Position numbers and translations under genes: made by a program
Assembly: GCA_009763385.1 (NCBI GenBank)
Contig: VDCT01000088.1
Span: 62,001 to 126,000, forward strand
Direction: 5' to 3'
From: Coix lacryma-jobi var. lacryma-jobi
Taxonomy: Eukaryota; Streptophyta; Magnoliopsida; Poales; Poaceae
DNA: 64,000 nucleotides
In this document: piece after piece, positions 9,435 through 19,685 of the stretch
Position numbering within the stretch: the first letter of the stretch is position 1
How the letters are laid out: each line of letters opens with the position of its first letter
The notes under the pieces: model-generated
Database searches by the model: none
Told to the model about the DNA's origin: nothing
Seen by the model: only the letters and a program-made list of their open reading frames with translations

Positions 9435-11779
9435 ATGGATCGCGGCGTGGGCAACCGCCATTTTTCGATGGGACGAACTATGCGTATTGGAAGATACGCA
9501 TGTCGACCTATCTTCGGAGTATGGGTGCTTGTATTTGGGATATTTGCAACTCTGCAGATTACATGGTCTTGGCTGCTCGTGTGACTCAGCATCAGATTGA
9601 TGAGCACGATGCCAATAGCCGAGCCCGTAATGCTCTTTTCTCCTGTTTGAGCATGTCTGAGTTTGATCGCGTTTCTCACCTCGCTATGGCTCGGAGAGAT
9701 TTGGGCTACCCTCATGCTTTTTCATGAGGGAACCACTGCAAGTCAAAACCCGTCTCTACAGTCGCACAAGCGAGAGTATGAGAACTTTCGACACATGCCT
9801 GGCGAGAGCATAGAAAGTTTATATTCGCTCGCTTTCAGGTGATTGTCAATAGGATGAGGGCTAACAAGGAGCTATTGCCTTTCGACGATCATGAGAGAGC
9901 TCTCAAGCTTTTACACACTCTCGATCGATCGGTGTGGGACTCCAAGGTTCAGGCGATCATCGAATCGCCTAACTATGAGACTCTCACGTGCGACGAGCTC
10001 TTTAGTAACTCAAGTCTAGTGAGATTGACGCCATGGCGAGGGCTTCTTATGAAAATCCTTCTAGCCGTCGATGGGGCTTTGGTTTCTAGCTCTTCTGCTA
10101 ACACCTCTAGAGGCTTTGCTTTGTCATCTCTTCTTTCTGTCACAGAGGAGCAGCTAGAGTTCATGGCGGACGACGAGTTGGCCCTACTTGCCAACCGGTT
10201 CTCGCGGTTCCACAACCACCGCATGAACCATCACCATGGAGGAGGACGTAGTGGCTACTACGAGTGTGGAGGCTCGAACCACTTCATCGCCAATTGCCCG
10301 AAGAAGAACAAGCAAGTTTTCGGCATGGCGGATCATGGCCGCAAGTACGACTCCGACAAGCGCAAGGAGAAGTACGTCCCCGCCAAGCACAAGCGGAGGG
10401 GTGGCTTCAACAAGGAGTACATCAAGGAGAAGTACTTGGAGAAGGCACAGGTCGAGCAGCGTGCCTTCTTCGCCACGTTCAGCGACGTCGACGACTTGGA
10501 TGACGACTCTGCTACATCAAGCGATGATGAGTCCGAGAAGAAGAAGAAGATCGAGGACAAGCTAAATGACCTCTGTTTCTTCGCCGACAACGAGGGCTTC
10601 TGCACCATGGCCCTGGGCGATGAGTTCAACGGCGAGCTGGAGGAGACCCCTCGGAACGATGATGACAACGACACCTCCCAGGTATCACAGACCCCCGATG
10701 AGCTTTCTGCTGAGGTCGATAAACTTACTCCGCCCGCCCTCTTTAGTCATATAAGCTGCTTAGGCGTGCTGCTAGAGAGAGGAAGGAGTTTAGGCAAAAG
10801 GGGAGGATGCAGTGAAGGAGCTTGAGTCTGTCAAGTCCACCTTGTCGTGACTGAGGAGGATGAGTGTGAGATGTGCTCCAAGCACATGACTGACCTTCTC
10901 ACCTTGAGGGGGAAGTATGTTGCTTTGGTTGGAGAGATGGATGAGCTTAGGGCTAGACCCGTGTTGCTGGGTGCGTGCAAGTCTTGTGCAGGCTTGCAAT
11001 CCGAGTTGGTAGAGAAGAATGCCAAGATTGTGTCTCTTGAGAAGGCTAGCTCAGATAGCACTTGTGTTTCTAGATGCGCTTTGTGTCAGGGTTTGGAGAT
11101 GAAGATTGCGAATGTGAAGCATGACAAGATGCAAACCGATTAAGAAAACACATACCTTCGGACCATCTTGTCATGGGTGTCTTGTAGTGAGCCGCAGCTT
11201 GGGATGATGATTGCCCAATTCAAGCGTGCTGCTGGAGGTCCTGGTGTTGGTTTTGCTCAGGGTGTTGAGAGTGCTACATCTTTCGGGAAGGTTGAGAGTT
11301 TAGTGGTCTTAGCCCAGTGAGAAGCCCAACTCCACACTACTTCCCTTCCCAAACTGACCAAGATTCCGCCCAAAGAGCCTCTCAAACCTAACACCAAGGA
11401 TGGAGTGTTTGTAGAAACTCCAAGGGCTCCACCCAAGAAACAGACATGGGCTCCAGAACCAAACCACCTCAGGAACAAACTAGACACTATGCCACCAATC
11501 CATGAGGAGCTCATGCCACAAAAGAACCAAGTGATCCACACCCACTACCGTGAGTACCAACAACCCCCTATGAGAGCGTTGAGGTACCATTGTGAGCACT
11601 GTGGGAGAGATGGACACTTGAGGGAGTTTTGCTTTTGGCGCAAGAGAGAAATAGCGCCGTTCAAAGGAGTTGAACAACACAACATGTACCATGGTATACG
11701 TGCCGAAGCAAAGGATGCTAGGCCTAGAGGTCCATGCCTCAGGTTAGGCAATGAGGTCAGCCCGGCGGGATCCTGTTGA
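9435..11779 (+). pseudogene. gag: gag with two zinc knuckles (E2, frameshifted)
   Basis: Copia gag (UBN2/DUF4219 style) that would form the virus-like particle. The ATG at 9435 is out of frame with the FDGTNYAYWKIRM block (9460-9500). A stop at 9725-9727 and a further shift separate it from the ERALKLLHTLDRSVW and SPNYETLTCDELF blocks (9895-10010). A zinc knuckle near 10257 reads YYECGGSNHFIANC, so its first Cys is Tyr. An acidic, Lys-rich stretch follows, and a second, complete CX2CX4HX4C knuckle (CEHCGRDGHLREFC) lies at 11593-11634. 10847-11143 is a Glu/Lys-rich segment. 11780-12090 joins it to the protease and shows no separate motif. At least three disruptions make it non-functional. Confidence 0.8.
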
Positions 11780-12090
11780 CATAACTGTCCGTGGTTTGGT
11801 TTTGTTGTTTACACAAGATCACTGGAGGTCAGGATCAGAGATTGGTGTATTTTGTTGTTAGCGTTCCCCTCACCGCATTTTGAGTATCGCGACGGACGAT
11901 CTTCCCTTAGCGGACCCGTTTTCCTGAGCGTGTGATCGCTTTCCCACGTAGGCGTGCTAGGAATGGTTTTGCTACTACCGTTCTTTTGAGCAGCCAACCC
12001 AACACTGGTACACTTCCCATTTACTACCACCCCAGTGTTGGGACCGTATGCTCACCCTATGTCTTTTTATTGATGTAGGTAAGGCGATTG

Positions 12091-13277
12091 GAGAACGTTT
12101 GGTTGGTGGATTCCGGGTGCTCAAGACATATGACCAGAAACACCAAGTGGTTCTCCAGTCTTAGTCCAGTTGCCGGAAAGGAGTTTATCACCTTCGGCGA
12201 CAATAGCAAAGGTAAAGTGTTGTCCCGTGGGTCTGTGTGAGTTAATGAGCACTTTGTGTTGCGTGATGTTGCTCTTGTTTCTAACTTGCATTTTAACCTT
12301 CTTTCTGTTTCGCAACTCTTTGATGATGACTATGAGATTCGTTTTAAGCCGAATCTCAGTCGTATTTTGGATCCTCAGGGCAATCTTGTCTGTTTGATTT
12401 CGCCCTTTGGGAAAGTCTTTCGTGCAAATTTCTCGGAGTCGTTTGGAATTTCTTATTGTCTTGTGGCTGGACCTCCCTCCTCTGATCTTTGGAAGTGGCA
12501 TAGGAGACTAGGTCACCTGAGTTTCGACTTGCTTGCAAGGCTTAGCTCACTTGGCTTAATCTGAGGATTGCCCAAGTTGTGCATGGAGAAGGATCTTGTT
12601 TGCCATTCTTGTAGACATGGGAAAATGGTAGCCGCTCCCCACCATCCAGTGAATCAGGTTATGACTAAGCGCCCTGGAGAGCTTTTGCATATGGACCTTG
12701 TCGGTCCGGCTCGGGTGAGCTCAGTTGGTGGGAAGTGGTATGTGCTTGTTGTTGTTGACGACTTCTCAAGATATTCGTGGGTTTTCTTCTTAACTGAGAA
12801 AACTAAGACTTTCTCTTTTACTCGCAATCTGATTTTGCGTCTTCAGAACGAGTTCCCTAAGAACTCGATGAGAGATATTTGTAGCGATATTGGTTTCGAG
12901 TTTAAGAACTCAAATTTTGAGAAGTTTTGTAACTCTTTGGGTTTAGAGCATCAATTTTCTTCCCCCTACACACCGCCACAAAATGGTGTTGTAGAGAGGA
13001 AAAATTGGACCCTTGTAGAGATGGCCAGAACGATGCTCGATGAGCATAGGACTCCTAGGCGGTATTGGGCCGAGGCTATAAACACTGCATGCTATATTTC
13101 CAATCGCATTTTTCTCTGTGCCTTCTTGAACAAAACTTCTTATGAGTTGCAATTTGGGAGGCTACCCAAAGTGAGTTATTTTAGAGTGTTTGGTTGCCAC
13201 TATTTTATACTTAAGAAAGGCAACTTGGACAAGTTTGAGTCTCGCTCTTCTGACGGTGTATTTTTGGGTTATGGTAA
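12091..13277 (+). pseudogene. pol: pol: protease, GAG-pre-integrase, integrase (E2, two stops, truncated)
   Basis: One frame runs from 12091 to the E3 junction and is broken only by two TGA codons (12238-12240, 12562-12564). The protease active site is VDSGCSRHM with Asp at 12109. The GAG-pre-integrase HHCC part has KWHRRLGHLS and CHSCRHGK. The integrase core has Asp in MDLVG, Asp in CSDIGFEF (usually SDNG, so the Asn is lost) and Glu in PPQNGVVERKN. It ends in FLGYG where E3 is inserted. Both stops are compatible with C-to-T change at CGA codons. Normal copia pol would continue with reverse transcriptase and RNase H. Confidence 0.88.
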
Positions 13278-13762
13278 TGTCGATGAAATATGGTCGATAG
13301 TCTACCGAGGGGTATGCCCAAGGTAGTAGATTAGACGACGGAGGCATGCGAGACGTGTGCAAAGTGTAAACACAGGGACGAGAGACAGCGATTTAGACAG
13401 GTCGGGCGACAAGTCGCCGTAATACCCTACGTCTTGTGTTCTGGTGGTTGGTTTGTATTGATGGATTGGAATATGACGTGTGATCCGATGGGATCTGAGT
13501 TGTTTCGAGAGGGGGTCCCTGCTCGCCTTATATAGCCAGGGAGCAGGGTTACAACTTGCTGAATCCTAACAGATTACAATCGGTTCCTTTCGGCAAGGAA
13601 TCCGGGTCTATCTATCTGGATATTCCTTGTAGAGCAAGTCATCGGGAGAGTCCTTGGCGGCTGCAACAACCCAGTCACGGACTGCAAGGCCTCCTGGTTG
13701 GGCCGTATCTGCAGAGCAGCCCAAGTAGTACTATGGGGGTATACGGGTGTAATATCCCCACA
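13278..13762 (-). repeat. E3 3' LTR (485 bp)
   Basis: On the minus strand it begins TGTGGGGATATTACACC after the purine-rich GCTCGGGGACTAGC and ends TTTCATCGACA. Only one LTR is visible, so the right boundary comes from the TG/CA ends and the PPT. Confidence 0.85.
13527..13534 (-). promoter_or_regulatory. TATA box, E3 LTR
   Basis: TATATAAG on the minus strand, followed by GCGAGCAGGGACC; central in the 485-bp LTR. Confidence 0.65.
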
Positions 13763-14704
13763 GCTAGTCCCCGAGCACTTTGCATCCGTTGTGCGGGGCG
13801 CCGTCAAGTCTTCTGAGCAGGTCGAGTCTGGTCGCATGTCGGTGAAGGCGTCTTCCGACCAGGTCGCCTGGTCGCGGGTGCTCCTGTAGTAGACTTCCGA
13901 CCAGGTTGATCTGGTCGCGGATGTCGCGGTTGTAGTTGTGGCTGAAGTGCATCCGCGTGAAGTATTCCACGTCGTCCTGCGAGTAGGATGCAAGGTGCTG
14001 CAAGAAAAATTTGAAGATCTTTTCATCTGGTGAAGTGTATCCACTTGGGACGCAGCTGGACTGTAGGAACCGACGACGTTCCAATTGAAGTCCGCGCTAG
14101 TCCACACCAAGCTGCGACAGAAAAGAAAAAACAACACATTCACCGCGAGGTGAAGTGTATCCACTTAGTCCCCGAGCTTGGGAGTAGGTGCTGTAGGCAT
14201 GTGGTGCCAAGCTTGCGAAATTTCTGCATCAAAACAGAGTCATTTTACGAAAGAAAAATGACATGTGTACACATAGTCCCCGGGCCTGCTGTAAGAAGCA
14301 GTATGGTTCTTGTAGCAGGGCCAAAGAAAATGTATTGATACGGATACTTAGCGATAAGGGGGAAGTTTCCGAGGGTGAAGTTGAAGATCTGCAGTCCCTG
14401 GGAGTAACTGTAGCTCCGACCAGTAACTGTAGAGTTTACTGTTTCCCTGAAATGGTTATCACCACTAGCAGGTGGGGTCAGTCCCCATGCATTAGCACCA
14501 CATTTACTAGCAGAGAGTAAATAAAATCGAGAAAAATGATGTAGGAAAACAGACAGGCCGTTTTGCAAACCAATGGCCCAGCAACCCATTAAGGCATGCG
14601 CGGCGTGGGTGCGCGCGTGCGGTTGCCGCAGGCGACGTGGCGATCGTGGGGGTAATGGGCACCGGTTCCCAGGAACCCTGGAGCCGAAGGGTCGGGCCGT
14701 GTCG
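13763..14704. other. E3 PPT and spacer before the antisense gene
   Basis: 13763-13776 is the PPT (minus strand GCTCGGGGACTAGC). The rest has no coding sign. It contains three copies of a block with AGTCCCCGAGC/AGTCCCCGGGC words (13763, 14166, 14274) and two of GGTGAAGTGTATCCACTT (14028, 14149), so it grew by local duplication. Three of these words look like repeated PPT neighbourhoods. Confidence 0.65.
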
Positions 14705-14713
14705 TATAAAAAA
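14705..14713 (+). promoter_or_regulatory. TATA box of the E3 antisense gene
   Basis: TATAAAAAA followed by a GC-rich leader with CTCATTCGCTCACTCC, 152 bases before the ATG at 14865. E6 and E9 have a TATA box at nearly the same distance from the start of their homologous genes. Confidence 0.65.
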
Positions 14714-15804
14714 GCGAGGCGGACGGCAGCGGGTCCCCACTTGCTCATTCGCTCACTCCTCGTTGCCCTCGTCTGCTCCGTTTCCTTCTTGCGCATGAGC
14801 GATTCCGAGCGCAAAATCACTGTAGCCCTAGATCTAGATCCGAATCCCAACCTCGTCGCTGTCGATGGCGGGCAGCAGGCGCACCTGTGGAGCTGCGGCT
14901 AAGAGGAAGAAGGCAACGAAGACGAAGTCCGACGACTGCACCGAGGTGCCGAGCTAGGCACGCGGGTGGACTCGGATTGTTCTTCGCCGTGAGAATCTGG
15001 AGGAGCTCATCTTCGCCGGCCTGCTCCTAGACAGCGTCACTGGCGGTTGGAGAGACGCCTACTTGGAGGACTTCCCGATGCCGAATACCACCGAGCTCGT
15101 CATCTTCGAGGTGTTCTTCAGGTGCGGCTTCGGCATCCTGGTCCACCCCTTTCTCCACGGGCTGCTGGAGTACTACCAGGTCGCATTGTGCGACTTGACG
15201 CCGAATACAATGTTGCATATTGCGGTCTTCATCCACTATTGCGAGGCGTTTCTAGGCATCGAGCCCCATTTCGACCTCTTCCACCACTTCTTCCGGTTGA
15301 AGATCAACGGTACTGGGTCATCGAACATCGTCGAGTCGGTGTACCTCCAGCTGCGGGACGGAATGGCGGACAAGTACATCTTGATGCCGCTGCCTACGAA
15401 GGCAATGGAGTACAAGCCGAAATGGTTCTACATCCATCAGGAGGCGCCAAGACCACCGTGCAACCCGACCTTTCAGCCAAAGGTGCTCCCGTCATGGTCG
15501 GAGTGTCCCGGTACGGTGGCGATGGAGCAGGTGGAGGAGCTTCTGAAGTTGGTCGACAAGCGATGTGTCGATAGGGTGGCATTGGCGACGAACTTCATCA
15601 AGCGGCGCTGCCAGCCCGGCAAGGAGAGGGCGCACCCGGCGTACGAATACGCCGGAGACAAGGATGACCGGACGCGGGAGGTGCCGGAGCCCCTGCATCC
15701 GCAGGAAGTGTTCCTGCGGCTCGACGCACTGTTCGACCTGCAGAAGAGAAAAGAGCTGGAGTGCTTGCGGAGGTCGTACTGTCTGGAGTACCCTCTCCGC
15801 CAAG

Positions 15805-15878
15805 GTGAGTATCTTTGCCCTGCATGTGTTCGTTAGAATGCATGAGTGATTGCTGAATATTATGAGATTGTGATGCAG
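15805..15878 (+). other. intron 1 of E3 antisense gene (74 nt)
   Basis: CAAG|GTGAGT donor and TGATGCAG acceptor. The frames on both sides are collinear in protein style but one base out of register, so either a small indel followed or the acceptor is one base off. Confidence 0.65.
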
Positions 15879-16465
15879 GGTCGTGAAGCGTTCGTGTCGC
15901 AAGCCCCGTTGAAGGCGATGCCGAAGGGCTTTGATCCGCGGCGGGAAGATGTCGGCGGCAGCGGTCGCGGTGCGGACGACGAGGCGGAGGTCGACGAGGA
16001 GGAGATCAAAACCAGCGGAGAGGAGGGGAGCCGAGTCCCCAAGCGCCGTTCGAGCAGGCGGCGGGCGCGCGATGATCCGAAGGGGAAGCGCTAGGCTGCC
16101 CCTGCTAAGAAGAAGAAGGTGTCACTGGAGACCGGCGGCGCCTTCAGTATTGATGAAGAAGTGGCAAAGCATCGCCGTGTGGTCCTCGACTGGTCGGATG
16201 GCAAGTAAGACAGTGAGGATGAAGTCCCGCTGAGTGCCCGTTTCATGCAGGGGTCCTCGGCGGGGCGCGGTGGTGTTGCGGCGAGGTCGAAGCCGAGGCC
16301 AAAGGTGGTCCAGATGTCAGAGCCGCGGCGGACAGAGCGGGAGGCGGAGCCGCTAGAGCCATCTGGCAGGACTGCGAGTGCACCCAGGCTGGAAGAAGAG
16401 TCCGCGGGGAGTGGAGTGCGGCTGCGCTCGCGTCGCTTCTCACGGGAGAGGAAGGTGTCGGGCCT

Positions 16466-16543
16466 GTAAGTGTCCCCTTTTCATCTTGTACATTTTACTC
16501 TGGTTAGATTGGAGTATTGACGACATGCCCCTGCCCTTCGCAG
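16466..16543 (+). other. intron 2 of E3 antisense gene (78 nt)
   Basis: GTAAGTG donor, CCCTTCGCAG acceptor, T-rich middle. The upstream frame ends KVSG plus two bases of a Leu codon; joining gives Leu then SADAEEVPDAEGG in the open downstream frame, so the frame is kept (phase 2). Confidence 0.75.
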
Positions 16544-17054
16544 GTCGGCAGATGCGGAGGAGGTGCCGGACGCTGAGGGCGGAGGTCGGAGGGAAGCGAG
16601 CCCTCCGGTGGACGCTGACGTTGGCGGATCGGTGAAATCGGCCGTGCCGGAGGAAGCGTTGAAGGCGGCGGAGGATGTCGAGGCATCCGTAGTCCCCGAG
16701 CCCCGGGGGGCGGAGCGGCCAGAGGCGTCCGAAGTCCTCGAGCCTCGAGAGGCGGAATAGCCAGCATCCCCAACGCCTGGGGTCGGTTCTGGAGGAGGCA
16801 GAGCGGCGGGAAGTGCTGCGGCGCCGGTGGTCGGGTCCTTGGGCCGTCGTGCCCGGGGGACGAAAAGGAAGGCGACGACGCTTGCCTCGCTGGAGATCGA
16901 GGAGGTCGAGCATCCAGAGGCGGACCCGAGCCGACGTCCTGTCCGTCATTTTCGCATCGAGGGCGACGTAGTTGTCGAGGTTGACGACGAGGCAGCGAGC
17001 GCGGCGACGGACGCCGTCATTGGGGATGCGTCGAATTTGCTGGAGAGGATCCAG

Positions 17055-17125
17055 GTGAGTACATTCACCTCTTCATGTTTACTTCTAGATGGCTCTTGTT
17101 TATGCTGGTCGTCATTTTCCTGCAG
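17055..17125 (+). other. intron 3 of E3 antisense gene (71 nt)
   Basis: Donor CCAG|GTGAGT, acceptor TTTTCCTGCAG. The upstream exon ends ...LLERIQ and the downstream starts HLLKVGEERK; both frames are in phase 0, so removal gives an uninterrupted coiled-coil frame. Confidence 0.8.
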
Positions 17126-17366
17126 CACCTGTTGAAGGTCGGGGAGGAGCGCAAGCTCGCCATTGACCGGATGGCGCCGATGGCCGAAGAGAACGAGCGG
17201 CTCCGGGTAGAGGTAAAGCGTGTCGAGGGCCAGTTCGCTGGCCTAGAGGCGTGGCTGGAGGATGCCCACGCGCGTTCCTGGGAGCTTGAGGAGGTCATCC
17301 AGCAGCAGGGGCAGGAGAACTTCCAACTTCTGCTGCGGGCGGAGAAGGCCGACGAATTTGCCGCGC

Positions 17367-17445
17367 GTGAGTTGTCGACGTCGTACTTCGTTCAGTTTAG
17401 CGCGCCATCTGGTCGGAGACTTGAATCGCGTAGGTGTTATTGCAG
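17367..17445 (+). other. intron 4 of E3 antisense gene (79 nt)
   Basis: Donor GTGAGTTG, acceptor GTTATTGCAG. Both flanks are coiled-coil frames (EKADEFAA, then GQEKRLLAEEK), but the join is one base out of register. Confidence 0.6.
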
Positions 17446-17537
17446 AGGCAATGCAGGCGGGCAGGAGAAGCGTCTCCTGGCCGAGGAGAAAACAAAGTCC
17501 GACGAGGAGGTGCAGAAGTGGCAGGCCATGCTTGCCA

Positions 17538-17603
17538 GTAAGTCTTCTTGGTGAAGCTGGTCGGAGGTGGTCGTCTTCTTACCCCTTGCTTTGGCGTTTG
17601 CAG
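17538..17603 (+). other. intron 5 of E3 antisense gene (66 nt)
   Basis: Donor GTAAGTC, acceptor GGCGTTTGCAG. Joining after AMLA (phase 1) opens TYRENVQIQFADLECR in frame, so the frame is kept. It may correspond to the intron at 33181-33259 in E6, which has the same phase and stands at the same place in the coiled-coil part. Confidence 0.78.
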
Positions 17604-18130
17604 CTTACCGCGAAAATGTGCAAATACAATTTGCAGATCTAGAGTGCAGGATCGAAGGCTATCATGACCGCTTCTAGTCGCTGGCGGAGGAGGTGCCCCC
17701 CTGGTGCAATGCATCGATAATGAGCCTTTCTTTTCGGTGGAGAAGGAGCGGAGGATCGGCGACCATATCGTGCAGAAGGCGCGTGGCCTGTGGGGGCGCT
17801 TCTAGGCGCACACCAAGGCGGCGGCGCAGAGTGTGGCGGCTCATGGCCTCGCCATTCTTCGTTCGCATTATCCGCGGATGGAGATGTCGAGGCTGGGCGC
17901 TGGCTTTGTGGCGAACACGTCGGAAGCCGAGATGGAGCGCCTGGAGGAAGAGGCCGAGCCTGCCGCCGAAGCCCTCGTCGGAGGTGTAGATTTATTTGGT
18001 GCTGGGCACCAGTAGTTTGTATGTTAGGAGATAGTCTGTAAAAAGACTCTTGGGCGAATGGGATCAAAACTTGAAGCGAGTCGGCGTGTTTTGTTCGTTC
18101 CCCGAATGCCGTAGACCCTATAGTCGTGAG

Positions 18131-18545
18131 CCGTAGCGATGAGCTGTTCGGCCTTGGGTTACCCCAGGATCCATAGCGCAGAGCGCGGAGCTCGTTTGCG
18201 CGTAGGAGTCAAGGGCGTCGCCCAAGGAACCTCTGTTGGCATCCCATAGAGCAGAGGGGGGCGCTCGTGCACGCGTAAGGAGGTACCACGGTCAGGGTTT
18301 TTTCTGAGAGGCTTGATCGTGGCGTGACGTGGGCGAATGGAGACCGTTGTCGAGCGCATGTGTAGCGCAGATGCGAGGCACTGAGCATATAGCTTCATAA
18401 TTCTCAGCCCAAGTTAGCCTTTCCTTTGTAGCGCAGAGGGCGGACGCTCATGCACGCGTAGAGAGGTCGGGACGCCCCTTGGGAGAGCTGTTGGCCACCG
18501 TAGCGCAGAGGGCGGGCGCTCATGCACGCGTTCGATGGTGACAAA
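18131..18545. repeat. GTAGCGCAGAG tandem block in E3
   Basis: Five diverged units starting near 18173, 18246, 18361, 18427 and 18499, with spacing near 72 bp between the best pairs. The core is GTAGCGCAGAGGGCGG followed by GCTCATGCACGCGT. It sits between the end of the antisense gene and the E4 junction, the place where E9 carries its satellite-like arrays. 18016-18130 shows no other feature. Confidence 0.75.
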
Positions 18546-19314
18546 AGCCCCGGCTCTGAGTGTTTGTCGGCGTCAGTCAGGCTGCTTGGAGACTGAAAGG
18601 ATCAAGATACCCAAGAGGGGGGGGGGGGTGAATTGGGCTTTTCTAAAACTTTTTGCGATAATTAAATCCTAACAAGCCCAATTAACCCCCTAGTGCCTAG
18701 AAGTGTGTTATTCTAGAATCAATCAAGCAAAAGATCGAAACTAAGACATTTCTACTCTACCATGGCAATTCAAATAGAGATGAACAACAAGTAAAGTGCG
18801 GAATAGAATTGCTCAAATGTAAATGCGAAGGTAAAGAGAGTAGAGATGACATGACGATCTTTTTCCCGAGGTATCGAGGTGTCGGCACACCCCCTAGTCC
18901 TTGTTGGAGCACCCGCGCAAGGGTATTGCTCCCCCTTGATCCGCGCAAGGATCAAGTGCTCACTACGAGCTGATTCTTCGCCACTCCGGTCGGTGGTGAA
19001 TCACTCGTACCGGTCACAACATGGCTTGGGTCATCCACAAAGCCTCCGGATGATCACCAAGCTCTAAATCGCCACCAAGCTGTCTAGGTGATGCCGATCA
19101 CCAAGAGTAACAAGCAAGAACTCTCACTTGACCAACGCAAGGCTAATGAGATGGGTGGATACACACTTGTTACTCTCTACTCACTAATGAGGTGGTTGAT
19201 CACTCAATTATCAATCTCTCAACCTCACTAGGCCTCTTGCACTCACTTGCAATCACAATGTGTTTGGGAACCTTTCAAATGAGCAAGAGTAACAACATGA
19301 ATGAGGGGGAGGCA

Positions 19315-19322
19315 TATTTATA
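19315..19322 (-). promoter_or_regulatory. TATA box, E4 LTR
   Basis: TATAAATA on the minus strand, followed by GCCTCCCCC. The repeats of GGACGC lie on its upstream side. Confidence 0.65.
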
Positions 19323-19374
19323 CCCCCCAACTCGAAACATGCACGAAGGGGTAAGTCCAGCCAGTTTATATACT

Positions 19375-19685
19375 GACCGGATGCACTGTCGGGGTGACCG
19401 GACGCGTCCGGTCAGAGCCCAACGGCTACGTGATGTCTAGCCCGACAACTGTACGAAGTGATGATCGGACGCTCCCATGCGTCCGGTCACCACTGACCGG
19501 ACGTGTCCGGTCCATAAAAATCCTCTCTGAAACCTCTCTGGACGCGACCGGACTCACCCACCTGGTGCGTCCGGTCGAATGCTGAGGGTGAGTCCGGTCG
19601 CAACCAGACTGACCCCTCAGCCAAACCTACTGACCGGACGCACGCCCCAGCGTCCGGTCACTAGGGTTCAAGCGTCCGGTCGCAA
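19375..19685 (-). repeat. GACCGGACGC repeat field in E4 LTR
   Basis: Around ten copies of CCGGACGC/GCGTCCGG, some forming the palindrome GACCGGACGCGTCCGGTC (for example 19391-19410 and 19496-19513). On the minus strand the field is upstream of the TATA box. Confidence 0.8.

Larger units (their letters stand above)
7486..13277 (+). mobile_element. E2: SIRE/Maximus-type Ty1/copia element, 3' part displaced by E3
   Basis: A 5' LTR ending at 9371 is followed by an initiator-Met PBS, a UBN2-type gag with zinc knuckles, protease, GAG-pre-integrase and integrase core in copia order. The integrase stops inside FLGY at 13277, where E3 begins; GGTAA (13273-13277) is the expected TSD. Reverse transcriptase, RNase H and the 3' LTR would lie on the far side of E3, outside the window. 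The left edge is not resolved: the LTR could begin anywhere from about 7486 to 7520. Confidence 0.8.
14865..18015 (+). pseudogene. antisense Tat gene (Transposase_28-like, coiled coil, at least six exons), E3 copy
   Basis: The gene runs opposite to E3. Exon 1 (14865-15804) starts MAGSRRTCG with a basic cluster (AAAKRKKATKTK), has an in-frame TAG at 14955, then the domain seen in PF04195-type gypsy transposon proteins: ELVIFEVFFRCGFG, LTPNTMLHIAVFIHYCEAF, LGIEPHFDLFHHFF. Exon 2 is acidic then basic, with PAKKKKV near 16099 resembling a nuclear localisation signal. Later exons are Glu/Arg/Leu-rich coiled coil (17126-17366, 17446-17537, 17604-17700). The tail ends HGLAILRSHYPRMEM...EALVGG with a stop at 18013-18015. 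Several stops (14955, 16092, 16206, near 17678) and shifts make it a pseudogene. Its function is unknown; family members are usually labelled putative gypsy-type transposon protein. Confidence 0.8.
13278..18593 (-). mobile_element. E3: Tat-lineage Ty3/gypsy element on minus strand, cut by E4
   Basis: The 3' LTR (13278-13762) starts the element on the plus map. Next comes a PPT, then a gene running against the element (on the plus strand) and a GC-rich tandem-repeat block, until E4 begins at 18594. This order (integrase, repeats, antisense gene, PPT, 3' LTR) is the Tat/Grande arrangement. gag-pol and the 5' LTR of E3 must lie to the right of E4, outside the window. The flank GGTAA at 13273-13277 is the TSD candidate. 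It is inserted in the E2 integrase. Confidence 0.85.

Noticed and set aside
13278..18593. Host gene with introns on the plus strand at 14865-18015
   Set aside because: The intron-bearing gene has homologues in E6 and E9 at the same place inside Tat elements and sits next to a PPT and LTR, so it belongs to the element.
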